The notes beneath the pieces are model-generated. The model was given only the letters and a program-made list of their open reading frames with translations. It was not told where the DNA came from and ran no database searches. Positions 52,152 through 60,952 of a DNA stretch of 64,000 nt are shown piece after piece; the stretch's first letter is position 1; each line of letters begins with the position of its first letter. The stretch is from Streptomyces sp. Je 1-332 (GTDB taxonomy: Bacteria; Actinomycetota; Actinomycetes; Streptomycetales; Streptomycetaceae), in assembly GCF_040730185.1 (NCBI RefSeq), contig NZ_CP160402.1:3472001-3536000 (forward strand), given 5' to 3'. A program made the translations under genes and the position numbers.

Positions 52152-52255
52152 GCGATGTTGGCGAGTAGCGTCATTCACGCCATCGAGCAACATCCGTTGG
52201 CGCAGCCGCTCTTGGCGGTGACCGCAACTCAACAACTGGGCAAACCGGAGTAACC

Positions 52256-52453
52256 ATGGCAATTCATCAGGGCGCTACGAATACGTGGGTCAAGTCCTCG
52301 TATTCCACGGGAAACGGCGCGTGTGTCGAGGTCAAGTCGCCGATTGCGTCGGCGATTTCGGTCCGCGACTCGAAGGTCACCGAGGGCCCCGTCCTCGCCT
52401 TTCCCTCCGACTCATGGCGCGCGTTCGTCTCCGAAGTCGGCCGGGAGAAGTAA
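52256..52453 (+). CDS. DUF397 family small protein
   Basis: 65 residues: TNTWVKSSYSTGNGACVEVKSPIASAISVRDSKVTEGPVLAFPSDSWRAFVSEV. The WxKSSYS, ACVEV, VRDSK and W-x-F positions are the DUF397 hallmarks. These proteins bind or antagonise the partner XRE/DUF5753 regulator. Start ATG behind CGGAG. It lies with the WhiJ-like gene on one strand and has its own inverted repeat upstream, so it may be separately transcribed. A hairpin follows. Confidence 0.92.
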   Translation: MAIHQGATNTWVKSSYSTGNGACVEVKSPIASAISVRDSKVTEGPVLAFPSDSWRAFVSEVGREK

Positions 52454-52487
52454 CGAGAGACCGACAATTGCATAAGCAGAACCGATT

Positions 52488-52528
52488 GAGCCCTCTCGAC
52501 TGGCCCGCCGTCCCGGCCGAGGGGGCTC
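52488..52528 (+). terminator. Hairpin after the DUF397 gene
   Basis: GAGCCCTCTCG pairs with CGAGGGGGCTC (one G-T pair), 11-bp stem, 19-nt loop. It lies 34 bp after the stop. Confidence 0.6.
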
Positions 52529-52568
52529 GGCCTTGCACCGGCCCGACCATGGGCAAGCTCGAAGTCGC

Positions 52569-53408
52569 CTAACGGAGTTGATCGACGTACGCGTCCGTTC
52601 CCGGCACCGTGGGAATGAACGGCGCCACCAGCTCCACCCTCCCCAGACCCGACTCCGCCACCGCGTCCACCCGCCCGGCGAAGTGCTCCTGCCAGCACTC
52701 ACTCGGATCGGCCTGGAGGAACCAGAGCAGCGTCAGCCTGGTGTCGACTCCCTCGACCTGCTTCACGTACGTCATCCGGTCACCCGGCAGCGGAGTCGGC
52801 CGGAAGATGGTCACCATCGCGGCGGGAGACCCCGCGAGGGCGCGCGGCAGCTGCCCGGCCCGCAGCCACTCCAGCAACTCGGCGCGCTGGTCGCCCGTTT
52901 CGGCGTCGATGACTTCGAGCACGAGGCCCTGGTAGGGGTGGTCGAGCGCGTGGAAGTCGCGGGGCCCGGCGGCTCCGTCGCGGTAGACGGTGGCCTCGTG
53001 GTCCTGGAAGGCCGTGAAGACGTGCGTGCGGTCCTGGTAGACGCGGCCGTCGCGGTTGAGGCGTTTGTTGATGCCGACGGTCCACTTCATGTGCTCGTCG
53101 TAGCGGCCGTCGGTGACCCAGTACGTGGAGAGGTAGCAGCCCGCGGTCACGGGCTGGGCCACCGCCGACTTCTCGGGCAGACGCAGGAGTTGGAGCTCCC
53201 GGGTGGCCACCCAGCGGCGGCCCGCGTACATCCAGGGCATCGCCATCGCGCCGGCGTAGTAGTGATCGTCCTCGTACCAGCGGTTGTACGCGTACTCATG
53301 GCCCGGGTGCGGCTCGACCATGGTGATCAGGGCGTGGCCCGGGTGCACGCCGTACGGTCCGACGCCGGCCAGTTCTCCGTACGCCGCACTGCGGGTGTCC
53401 TCGCTCAT
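52569..53408 (-). CDS. EthD-like (dimeric alpha-beta barrel) protein, function unknown
   Basis: 279 residues, soluble. ALITMVEPHPGHEYAYNRWYEDDHYYAGAM and WMYAGRRWVATREL resemble the start of EthD/ABM-type ferredoxin-fold proteins, with an acidic-His cluster (WYEDDHYY); the second half (AMVTIFRPTPL...LTLLWFLQADPSECWQEHF) could be a second such fold. Family and function are not certain. GGAGGAAGGA precedes the ATG. It is divergent from the SDR gene over 75 bp containing a TetR-type palindrome, so both are likely regulated together. Confidence 0.65.
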   Translation of the reverse strand: MSEDTRSAAYGELAGVGPYGVHPGHALITMVEPHPGHEYAYNRWYEDDHYYAGAMAMPWMYAGRRWVATRELQLLRLPEKSAVAQPVTAGCYLSTYWVTDGRYDEHMKWTVGINKRLNRDGRVYQDRTHVFTAFQDHEATVYRDGAAGPRDFHALDHPYQGLVLEVIDAETGDQRAELLEWLRAGQLPRALAGSPAAMVTIFRPTPLPGDRMTYVKQVEGVDTRLTLLWFLQADPSECWQEHFAGRVDAVAESGLGRVELVAPFIPTVPGTDAYVDQLR

Positions 53409-53440
53409 GAGTCTTCCTTCCTCCGGTGGACGCCCATACT

Positions 53441-53455
53441 CTGACGCCCCGTCAG
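53441..53455. promoter_or_regulatory. TetR-type palindrome between the EthD-like and SDR genes
   Basis: CTGACG-CCC-CGTCAG, perfect 6-bp arms, centred 36 bp from each start. The TGACG...CGTCA form is common for TetR-family operators in actinomycetes. No TetR gene is adjacent. Confidence 0.6.
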
Positions 53456-53483
53456 CAAAACTGCCAGAGCCGGGAGGCGCCGC

Positions 53484-54272
53484 ATGCGCTCGCTCCTCGA
53501 AGGAAAGACCGTCGTCGTGTCGGGAGTCGGCGCCGGCCTCGGCCACCAGGTCGCGGCCGCCGTCGTACGGGACGGGGGCAACGCCGTGCTCGGGGCGCGC
53601 ACGGAGGCGAACCTCGCCAAGTCGGCCGGCGCGAGCGACCCCGAGGGCACGCACACGGCGTACCGCCCGACCGACATCACCGACGAGGCCCAGTGCGAGG
53701 CACTCGCGGACCTGGCGCGCGAGCGCTTCGGGCGGATCGACGCGGTGGTCCATGTGGCCGCCTGGGACAGCTACTTCGGCGGGGTGCAGGACGCGGACTT
53801 CGCCACCTGGCAGCAGGTCATCGACGTCAACCTGCTCGGCACGCTGCGGATGACGCGGGCCTGTCTGCCCGCGCTCAAGGAGCGGGGCGGCTCGGTGGTG
53901 TTCATCGGCACGCAGTCGGCCGTCGCGGCTCCGTCGCAGGTGCGGCAGGCGGCGTACGCGGCGTCGAAGGGGGCGCTGACGTCGGCGATGTACTCCCTGG
54001 CGCACGAGGTGGGTCCTGACCGGATCCGCGTGAACACGGTGCTGCCCGGCTGGATGTGGGGCCCGCCGGTCGAGGCGTACGTCCAGTTCACCGCGCACAC
54101 CGAGGGCGTGCCGGAGGAGGAGGTGCGGGGCCGCCTCGCGGCACGGATGGCGCTGCCGGACCTGGCGACGGACGGGGACGTGGCGGACGCGGCGGTGTTC
54201 CTGGCGTCGGACATGGCGCGGGCGATCACGGGCCAGTCGCTCCTGGTGAACGCGGGAGAGCTGATGCGGTAG
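53484..54272 (+). CDS. Short-chain dehydrogenase/reductase
   Basis: 262 residues. LEGKTVVVSGVGAGLGHQVAAAV is the dinucleotide site (GxxxGxG as GVGAGLG), VHVAAWDSYFGG replaces the usual NNAG stretch, catalytic Ser in FIGTQSAVA and YAASKGALTSA gives Tyr-x3-Lys; VNTVLPGWMWGPP follows. SDRs next to EthD-like proteins often act on aromatic or polyketide-type alcohols and ketones; substrate not known. GGGAGG precedes ATG. A rho-independent terminator with T tract follows. Confidence 0.85.
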   Translation: MRSLLEGKTVVVSGVGAGLGHQVAAAVVRDGGNAVLGARTEANLAKSAGASDPEGTHTAYRPTDITDEAQCEALADLARERFGRIDAVVHVAAWDSYFGGVQDADFATWQQVIDVNLLGTLRMTRACLPALKERGGSVVFIGTQSAVAAPSQVRQAAYAASKGALTSAMYSLAHEVGPDRIRVNTVLPGWMWGPPVEAYVQFTAHTEGVPEEEVRGRLAARMALPDLATDGDVADAAVFLASDMARAITGQSLLVNAGELMR

Positions 54273-54287
54273 GCGCGGCTCGGCTCG

Positions 54288-54307
54288 ACTCAACTCAACT
54301 CAACTCA
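54288..54307. repeat. 5-bp tandem repeat ACTCA, four copies
   Basis: ACTCA four times in a row, immediately after the SDR stop and before its terminator. Simple slippage repeat. Confidence 0.8.
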
Positions 54308-54314
54308 ACGGTCG

Positions 54315-54353
54315 ACGGCTGTACGGGATTTCGGTCCCGTACAGCCGTTTTTT
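54315..54353 (+). terminator. Canonical intrinsic terminator after the SDR gene
   Basis: ACGGCTGTACGGGA pairs perfectly with TCCCGTACAGCCGT around TTTCGG, followed by TTTTT. The rest of the 311-bp gap to the symporter (to 54583) is comparatively AT-rich near 54390-54440 and probably holds the symporter promoter. Confidence 0.95.
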
Positions 54354-54583
54354 GCATGCCCGGGAGCCACGAGTTCCCCGGCTACTACGGTCAAGTATAT
54401 GAACGAAGGTCAGCAAACAGAACGATTTTACTTGCTCTTGACCTCACGGGCGGTTGTCGGCAGCGCACGCCCGAACCCACGATGAGCGGGCACTTCAAGG
54501 CCGCCCACGTCCGTATGTCACGAAACTGGCGAAGTGCACGGCATTTCAGCGCAGTTCACAAGGCGGACCCCTGGAGGGGGCAC

Positions 54584-56161
54584 ATGAACAGTCTCGACTG
54601 GGCCGTGCTCATCGGCTACTTCGGCATCATGGTCGCGATCGGCGTCTGGTCCCACAAGCGCGTGGACAACGTGAGCGACTTCTTCACCGCGGGCGGCAAG
54701 ATGCCCTGGTGGCTGTCCGGCATCTCGCACCACATGTCCGGCTACAGCGCGGTGATGTTCACCGGGTACGCGGGCATCGCGTACACCTACGGCGTCACGT
54801 CCTTCATCACCTGGTCCTTCCCGATCGCGCTCGGCATCGCCATCGGCTCGAAGCTCTTCGCGCCCCGCATCAACCGGCTCCGCTCACGGCTGCACGTGGC
54901 ATCGCCGCTCGAATACCTCAAGAACCGCTACAACCTGAAGACACAGCAGGCCCTCGCCTGGTCCGGAATGCTCCTGAAGATCGTGGACGTGGCGGCCAAG
55001 TGGGCGGCCATCGCCACCCTGCTGTCCGTCTTCACCGGCATCTCGATCAACCAGGGCATCCTGATCACCGGCGTGATCACCGCCATCTACTGCACCATCG
55101 GCGGCCTGTGGGCCGACGCGCTCACCGAGCTCGGCCAGTTCATCATCCAACTCCTGGCCGGTATCGCCATGTTCGTAGCTGTGGTGTCGAAGCTCGGGCC
55201 GCACGGCGGCTTCTTCGGCGTCTGGGACGAGCCCGAACTCCAGGGCCACGCAGAGCCGTTGGTCGGGCCGTACGGGACGATCTTCCTGCTCGCGTTCCTC
55301 TTCATCAAGCTCTTCGAGTACAACGGCGGCATGCTCAACCAGGCCCAGCGCTACATGGCCACGTCGAGCCCCCGCGAGGCCGCGCGCTCGGCACGGCTCT
55401 CGGCGATCCTGTGGCTGGTGTGGCCGGTCATCCTCTTCTTCCCCATGTGGATGTCCCCGCTCCTGGTGGACGCGAAGAAGCCCGACGGCTCCGACTCGTA
55501 CGCCCTGATGACCGAACAGCTGCTGCCTCACGGCCTGTTGGGCCTGGTCATCGTCGGCTTCTTCTCGCACACGATGGCCATGTGCTCCTCGGACGCCAAC
55601 GCCATCGCTGCGGTGTTCACGCGGGACGTGGCGCCGGTGCTCTCCCGGCAGGCAAGGCGCTGGAACGAACGCTCGGGCCTGCTCGCGGCCCGTCTGACGA
55701 CGGTGATCTTCCTGGGGCTCTCGATGGCGGTGGCCACCCAGGTCAACTCCCCCACCTTCAAGGACATCATCACGGTCGTCATCAAGTGGGTGGCGGGCCT
55801 GATGGGCCCGATCGCGATCCCGATGATGCTGGGTCTGCTGCGCACGTTCCGCAAGTCCGGGCCGACCGCGGCGCTGACCAGCTGGTCGATGGGGCTGCTC
55901 GCCTTCTGGCTGGTCAACTACCCGATCAACTGGAGCGTCGAGGGCGGGGTGCCGCTGGAGTACCAGGTCTCGATCCCGCTGGCGGTCTCGCTGGTCCTCT
56001 ACATCCTGGTCGGCTATCTGAGGCCGGAGGACACTCCGGAGCGGGACGCGATCATCGAGAAGATCAATACGGATGGGGATGGCTCCGCCGGTTCAGCAGT
56101 TGTTCCGCCCCCGGCCGAGGCGGCGGACGAAGTGGTGGCCCCGCGCGGTCCGTTGCCGTAG
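54584..56161 (+). CDS. Sodium:solute symporter (SSS family)
   Basis: 525 residues with about 13 helices. AVLIGYFGIMVAIGVWSHKRVDNVSDFFTAGGKMPWWLSG is the family start (helix -1 and the first loop), followed by SHHMSGYSAVMFTGYAGIAYTYG and, at residues ~240-260, LFIKLFEYNGGMLNQAQRYMAT. It resembles the sugar/inositol (SGLT-type) or sialic acid branch; the carried solute is unknown. GGAGG precedes ATG 54584. Hydrophilic tail (GDGSAGSAVVPPPAEAADEVV). Possibly monocistronic. Confidence 0.9.
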   Translation: MNSLDWAVLIGYFGIMVAIGVWSHKRVDNVSDFFTAGGKMPWWLSGISHHMSGYSAVMFTGYAGIAYTYGVTSFITWSFPIALGIAIGSKLFAPRINRLRSRLHVASPLEYLKNRYNLKTQQALAWSGMLLKIVDVAAKWAAIATLLSVFTGISINQGILITGVITAIYCTIGGLWADALTELGQFIIQLLAGIAMFVAVVSKLGPHGGFFGVWDEPELQGHAEPLVGPYGTIFLLAFLFIKLFEYNGGMLNQAQRYMATSSPREAARSARLSAILWLVWPVILFFPMWMSPLLVDAKKPDGSDSYALMTEQLLPHGLLGLVIVGFFSHTMAMCSSDANAIAAVFTRDVAPVLSRQARRWNERSGLLAARLTTVIFLGLSMAVATQVNSPTFKDIITVVIKWVAGLMGPIAIPMMLGLLRTFRKSGPTAALTSWSMGLLAFWLVNYPINWSVEGGVPLEYQVSIPLAVSLVLYILVGYLRPEDTPERDAIIEKINTDGDGSAGSAVVPPPAEAADEVVAPRGPLP

Positions 56162-56189
56162 ATCACCGGCTTCGCCGAGTTCGTCCTCA

Positions 56190-56225
56190 AACGCCGGACA
56201 GGTTGATAACTGCCTGTCCGGCGTT
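56190..56225. terminator. Bidirectional terminator between symporter and ARH-like gene
   Basis: AACGCCGGACAGG pairs with CCTGTCCGGCGTT around a 10-nt loop (13 bp), 28 bp past the symporter stop and 10 bp past the convergent ARH-like stop. Confidence 0.8.
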
Positions 56226-56235
56226 CTTGCTCACC

Positions 56236-57354
56236 TCACGCCCGCGGATACCTTGCGAGCCACCCCGGCGACGACACCGCCGGCCCGTGCAGCGCGGGCC
56301 CCTGTGTCATCTCCATCGCGAAGTCGTCCGCCAGCTCAAGGATCGTGGCCCGTCCCTCCAGCTCCGTGAGCCAGCCCGGAGGCAGCGCGGTCTCGCCGTG
56401 CAGCGCGCCGAGCAGTGCCCCGCACAGGGCGCCCGCGGCAGCCGACGCGCCCCCGTGATTGACGGCGAGCCGCAGCCCGTGCCGGATGTCCTCGCCCACG
56501 AGAGCGCAGTAGACGGCGGCGGCGAGCGCGCCCTCGGCTCCCCCGTCGCCCATCAGTTCCTCCACCCGGGAGGGAGTGGGCATCCCCTGCCGCACGGCTC
56601 CCAGGGCGTGTTTCAGCGCGTCGGTCACGGGCTGGTGGCCGGGCCGGGCGGCCAGCAGGGCGAGCGCCCGCTGGATGGCTCCGTCCAGGGACTCACCGCG
56701 GGCCAGACCGTGCACGAGGACGGTGTGCGCGCCCGCGGCGAGGTAGGCGGTGGGGTGCCCGTGCGTCTGTACGGCGCACTCCACGGCGAGCTGGAGCACC
56801 AGTTGCGGCTCCCAGCCGACCAGGAGCCCGAAGGGAGCGGACCGGGTGACGGCCTCGGCTCCCTGTTCCTCCGGGTTCTTGGGGGCTTCGAGCGTCCCCA
56901 TGTGCTCGTCCCCGAGCCCGACCAGACAGGCGCGGGCGGGCGAGCGGCGCGAGTAGAGCCACTCCTCGCGGGCCAGCCACCCGTCTTCCTTGCGCCGCTC
57001 GTCGGGGCCCCAGTCGCTCTGGGTGGCCGCCCAGCGGCGGTAGGCACGGTGCAGATCGGTGGGCGGATGCCAGGCGCCGGTGTCGCGCCGCACCTGGGCG
57101 CGTATGAGTCCGTCGACCGTGAAGAGGGTCAGCTGCGTGGCGGCGGTGACCGCGCCGCGCCTGCCGTGGGCGGGGGCGGGTTCGGTGAGCCCCTCGGCGC
57201 CGTGGGCCTCCCGTATCCCGTCGAGGCTCAGTGAGTCGACGGGCGCGCCCAGCGCGTCCCCGACGGCGGCCCCGAGCAGCGTGCCCCGGACCCGGCTGCG
57301 GAAGTCCTGCTGCTCGGCGCGGCCCCAGACTCCGGTGGCTGCTGCGGTGCTCAC
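56236..57354 (-). CDS. ADP-ribosylglycohydrolase-fold protein lacking both metal-binding aspartate motifs
   Basis: 372 residues. RSRVRGTLLGAAVGDALGAPVDSL is the family start. In active members the next signature is TDDT(Q), here AVTAATQLTLFTVDGL (Asp-Asp replaced by Ala-Ala), and the late motif NHSGDSDSTGAICG is here NHGGASAAAGALCG. Both sets of Mg2+/ADP-ribose ligands are thus missing, so hydrolase activity seems lost while the all-helical fold looks complete. GTG follows GAGGAGG. The gene is 166 bp downstream of the STAND NTPase on the same strand; that gap is AT-richer, contains CGACCG-AGAA-CGGTCG and could hold its own promoter. Confidence 0.85.
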   Translation of the reverse strand: MSTAAATGVWGRAEQQDFRSRVRGTLLGAAVGDALGAPVDSLSLDGIREAHGAEGLTEPAPAHGRRGAVTAATQLTLFTVDGLIRAQVRRDTGAWHPPTDLHRAYRRWAATQSDWGPDERRKEDGWLAREEWLYSRRSPARACLVGLGDEHMGTLEAPKNPEEQGAEAVTRSAPFGLLVGWEPQLVLQLAVECAVQTHGHPTAYLAAGAHTVLVHGLARGESLDGAIQRALALLAARPGHQPVTDALKHALGAVRQGMPTPSRVEELMGDGGAEGALAAAVYCALVGEDIRHGLRLAVNHGGASAAAGALCGALLGALHGETALPPGWLTELEGRATILELADDFAMEMTQGPALHGPAVSSPGWLARYPRA

Positions 57355-57520
57355 GGCACCTCCTCTCGTGGCTCGCCCCCTGCACTTCTGTGCGTCTTCT
57401 GCGCAGCACTGTAATCGACCGAGAACGGTCGGTTCGGGGTCGATGCGATATCTAAGGAGACGCCCTTCAGATCACTTTTGACCGGCCTTCACCAGGGCTT
57501 TCATGGATCTCCGCAGACGC

Positions 57521-60500
57521 TCACCGCTGCCGGAAAGCGTCCCTGGCCGCGGTCACCCTGGCCAGGCGCGGCGCCAGGCGGGTCCGGTCCGCGCCCGGGG
57601 CGCGCACGATCTCGGTGAGCAGGTCGGCGAGTTCGGCCAGGTCGTCCCACTCCACTTCGGGCGCCGCCGCGGTCAGTACGCGCTCCAGGCTCGCGTCGAG
57701 CGCCGGCCAGTCGGCCAGGGCCGCGCCGGACACCACGTACAGACAGTCGCGCGCGCCGGGCCGCGGGTCCTCTGCCTGCCAGAGGCGGGTGGCCTCCTGC
57801 CACAGCGGGGCTGCGGCACGCACCCCGTCCGCGCCGCTCGCCGCCAGAGCCAACGCGAGCGCCGCGTACGCCGCGTCCTGCGCGCGCAGCGTCAGCGCCG
57901 CCTCCCGGGCGCGGTTCCACTGACCGGTCATGCGGTACGCCTTGGCCAACTCCTCGGCGTCGTCCGGGTTCCCGCCGGGAGCCTCGGCCTTCAGGACGTC
58001 GAGCGCCCGCTCGGGACGGCCGGTCCACATGTAGACAGCGGCGGTCTTGCGGCGCACCCAGTCCGGGTCGTAGCCGATCTCGGCGTAACACGCGATGTCG
58101 GCCATGGCCTGCTCCCAGTGCCCGGTGGCAAGCCGGGTCAGCGCACGGACGATGACCGCCCAGCCGTTGCCCGGCTCCGCCTCGATGGCACGGTCGAGGT
58201 CCGCCGACGCCTCCTCGTAGTGGCCGAGTCTGCGCAGCACCGAGCCACGCATGACGCGCGCCAGCTGGTTGCCGGGGTCGATTTCGAGGACACGGTCGAG
58301 ACCGGAGCGGGCCTCCTCGTACCGCTTCAGGTCGTTCAGCGCCGCCGCGCGCTGGTACAGGACCCACTCGCTGTCGGGCCACAGGACGCTGGCCCGGTCG
58401 GCGTCGGCGAACGCGCGCTCGTGGTCGGAAAGGCCCCGGTGCACGTTGGACCTGCGGGCCAGCGCCCAGGCGTTGGACGGTTCGAGTTCAACGGCCCGGT
58501 CCAGGTCGGCCAGCGCCTCCTCCCGCCGCCCGAGGTCGTCCAGTGCCGCTCCGCGGCTCGCGTACGCCGAGGCGTACGTATCGCTGAGGCCGATCGCCCG
58601 GTCGTACTCCGCGAGAGCCTCCTCCGGCCGCTCCGCGGTGCGCAGGGCGTCACCCCGCTCGCAGGCCACGAACGCCGACCGCGGGGACACACGGGCCGCG
58701 CGGTCGAGGTCCGCCATCTGCTGCGCGTGCTCCCCGCGGGAACGTCGCAGCCGCGCACGGCGCGCCAGTGCCCACGCGTACTCCGGGTCGAGTTCCACCG
58801 CCCGGTCAAGGTCGGCGAGCGCCGCGTCGTCCTGTCCCAGGCCGGAGCGTGCGACGCCCCGGGACGCCCAGGCGAACGCGTCCGACGGATCGATCCCGAT
58901 CGCGCGGTCCAGGTCACGGACCGCCTCCTCCCAGTGGCCGAGGACGCGGTGGGCTTCACCCCGGTCGTTGAGGGCCTGGGCGTCGTCCGGCGTGATGGCG
59001 AGCGCCAGGTCGAACTCACCGACCGCGGCGGCGAATTCCCCTTGCAGGGCCCGGGTCACCCCCCGGCCGTAGTAGGCCCGCGCCAGCCGCGGATCGAGGC
59101 CGAGAGCACGGTCGTACTCGGCCAGCGCCTGGTCGTACGCCCCGCTGTTGCGAAGGTCGCGACCCCGCAGCATCCGCGCGAACGCCTGCCCGCCGGCAGC
59201 GAACCCGGCACGGTCGGCGAGGAGCCCCAGGGCGTCCACGCACGCGTTCGCGCTCAGCGCGGCCGTCAGGTCCCGCCCCCACCGCCCGGCCGCCGCGGCG
59301 TCGGCGTCCTCCCCGGCGTCCACAAGCACCCGCGCCCAGCGCCGCGCCACGACCTCGCCCACGTCACACGCGTCGACGACGTCCCGCAGCACGACGGGCA
59401 ACGCCTCCCGCTCCCCCGCGCACAGCAGGTGATACGACTCCGCGAGCCGCAGCTCCCGCCACGGCTCGTCCTGCCACAACTCGGCGGCGTCGCGCCCCGC
59501 CGCCGCTTCCGCCCGCCACCCGCCGAACGTCCCCGCAAGGCGAGCGTGCGCCTGCGCCCACCCCCGCGGCGACCCCTTGCGCTGCGACCGCAGCATCGGC
59601 GCCCGCACCACATCGTGGTACTGCACCCGATCACCCCGGTCGCTCACGAACGGCAGCCCCCGCAGCCACCCGAAGAGCCCCGGCACCTCGGTCTCCGCAC
59701 AGACCCCCTCCACCGCCGCCCGGAACACATCCGCGTCAAGGCGCCTCGGCAGCGCGCACGACAACGCCACCGCCCTGCGTACGGGGTCCCGCTCCCACTT
59801 CAGGAAACGCTCCACAGCGGTGGCGCTCGGGTCGCCGACGTCGTCCGGGGCGGCGGGCCTGCCCTCGGCGAGGGTGGAGACCAGGACGGGCAGGCCGCCG
59901 GAGAGCCGCAGGACCTCCTCCACCACCGGCTCCGCCACCACTCCCTTTCCGGCGAGCAGCCCCCGTGTCTCCAGCTCCGTGAAGGGGCCGAGCGGCACGT
60001 CCATGACGAAGTCGCCGTAGCCACCCCACCTGGCCGCGTCGAAGGGCTGCTGGCCCGCCGTCACCACGACCACGTTGGCGGGCAGCGCGCCGTGCCGGTC
60101 GGTGAGCATCACGTCGTGCAGCCAGCCGTCCAGGAACGGCGCCGTCCTCTCGTACGTGTCGAAGAAGAGGACGATCCACGGCGTCCCCTTTCCCGCATCG
60201 GCGAGTTCGTTCAGGAGGACCGGCGTGAGGACCCGCTCCGGGGAGAGGACCAGCTGGACGTCGTCCTGGTTGCTGAGGCGTGCGCTCAGACCGGCGCGCA
60301 ACCGGTCGGCTCCCATGGCGAGTTGGCCGGGGTCGACCGCGCCCGCGAAGGCGCCCACGCCCGGGATGAGCCCGAGGCCCACCAGGCTCGCGCGAGCCGC
60401 GGTCATGCTGCCCGTCGAAGGCGCGGGCACCGCCAAGGGCCCAGGCTCCGGACCCGGGTCGGGCAGCACCGCCGCCGAGACCGACTCGGCTTCGTGGCGG

Positions 60501-60859
60501 CGCTCGCGGTGGGTCGCCAGAAGCCGGGTGAGTTCCTTGCAGCGGCGGCCCTGCAGGGCGAACTGTGAGCTGATCGCCGCCATCGCCTCGGGCACGCTGC
60601 CCACGGCCTCGTCGACGTACGCGGTCAAGGCGCCACGCTCACGGGCCAGTTGCTCCCACTCGCGCACCAGCGACGTCTTGCCGACACCGCCGATCCCGTG
60701 GACGTGGAACAGGAAACGGTGCCGGTCGTCGGCCGCCGGCACGTCGAAGTTGGCGCGGAAGGCGTCGAGTTCACCTGTGCGTCCGACGAAACCCGCCCGC
60801 CTCCGGCGGCGGATCAACTCCTGCATGGACGGCTGCTGAGCCCCCGCCGACGCCACCAC
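57521..60859 (-). CDS. STAND-type NTPase with C-terminal tetratricopeptide repeats
   Basis: 1112 residues, no membrane segment. N-terminal RAGFVGRTGELDAF is the usual entry to a STAND NTPase; Walker A is HGIGGVGKT (55-62), Walker B WIVLFFDTYE (~222-232). A winged-helix-like and helical region (to ~560) follows, then roughly ten TPR units (~565-955; units such as DQALAEYDRALGLDP, EEAVRDLDRAIGIDP, DAALADLDRAVELDP), then a helical tail. STAND proteins are ligand-gated oligomerising switches in signalling or defence. No effector domain is recognisable. Start GTG at 60859 behind GGAGGG; divergent from the FG-GAP gene, upstream of the ARH-like gene. Confidence 0.85.
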   Translation of the reverse strand: MVASAGAQQPSMQELIRRRRRAGFVGRTGELDAFRANFDVPAADDRHRFLFHVHGIGGVGKTSLVREWEQLARERGALTAYVDEAVGSVPEAMAAISSQFALQGRRCKELTRLLATHRERRHEAESVSAAVLPDPGPEPGPLAVPAPSTGSMTAARASLVGLGLIPGVGAFAGAVDPGQLAMGADRLRAGLSARLSNQDDVQLVLSPERVLTPVLLNELADAGKGTPWIVLFFDTYERTAPFLDGWLHDVMLTDRHGALPANVVVVTAGQQPFDAARWGGYGDFVMDVPLGPFTELETRGLLAGKGVVAEPVVEEVLRLSGGLPVLVSTLAEGRPAAPDDVGDPSATAVERFLKWERDPVRRAVALSCALPRRLDADVFRAAVEGVCAETEVPGLFGWLRGLPFVSDRGDRVQYHDVVRAPMLRSQRKGSPRGWAQAHARLAGTFGGWRAEAAAGRDAAELWQDEPWRELRLAESYHLLCAGEREALPVVLRDVVDACDVGEVVARRWARVLVDAGEDADAAAAGRWGRDLTAALSANACVDALGLLADRAGFAAGGQAFARMLRGRDLRNSGAYDQALAEYDRALGLDPRLARAYYGRGVTRALQGEFAAAVGEFDLALAITPDDAQALNDRGEAHRVLGHWEEAVRDLDRAIGIDPSDAFAWASRGVARSGLGQDDAALADLDRAVELDPEYAWALARRARLRRSRGEHAQQMADLDRAARVSPRSAFVACERGDALRTAERPEEALAEYDRAIGLSDTYASAYASRGAALDDLGRREEALADLDRAVELEPSNAWALARRSNVHRGLSDHERAFADADRASVLWPDSEWVLYQRAAALNDLKRYEEARSGLDRVLEIDPGNQLARVMRGSVLRRLGHYEEASADLDRAIEAEPGNGWAVIVRALTRLATGHWEQAMADIACYAEIGYDPDWVRRKTAAVYMWTGRPERALDVLKAEAPGGNPDDAEELAKAYRMTGQWNRAREAALTLRAQDAAYAALALALAASGADGVRAAAPLWQEATRLWQAEDPRPGARDCLYVVSGAALADWPALDASLERVLTAAAPEVEWDDLAELADLLTEIVRAPGADRTRLAPRLARVTAARDAFRQR

Positions 60860-60952
60860 AGGCCCCACCCTCCCCGCGCACCCGACAGACCTTGCGCCCA
60901 GTGTTCCACCGCTCCCCCAGAGGGCGGGCCGGAACCGGTGGCGGGAAACAGC

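Noticed and set aside
52062..52253. 63-codon frame between the WhiJ-like and DUF397 genes
   Set aside because: Weak ribosome site, no recognisable family and it overlaps the inverted repeat at 52129-52151; more likely regulatory spacer, though a small protein cannot be excluded.
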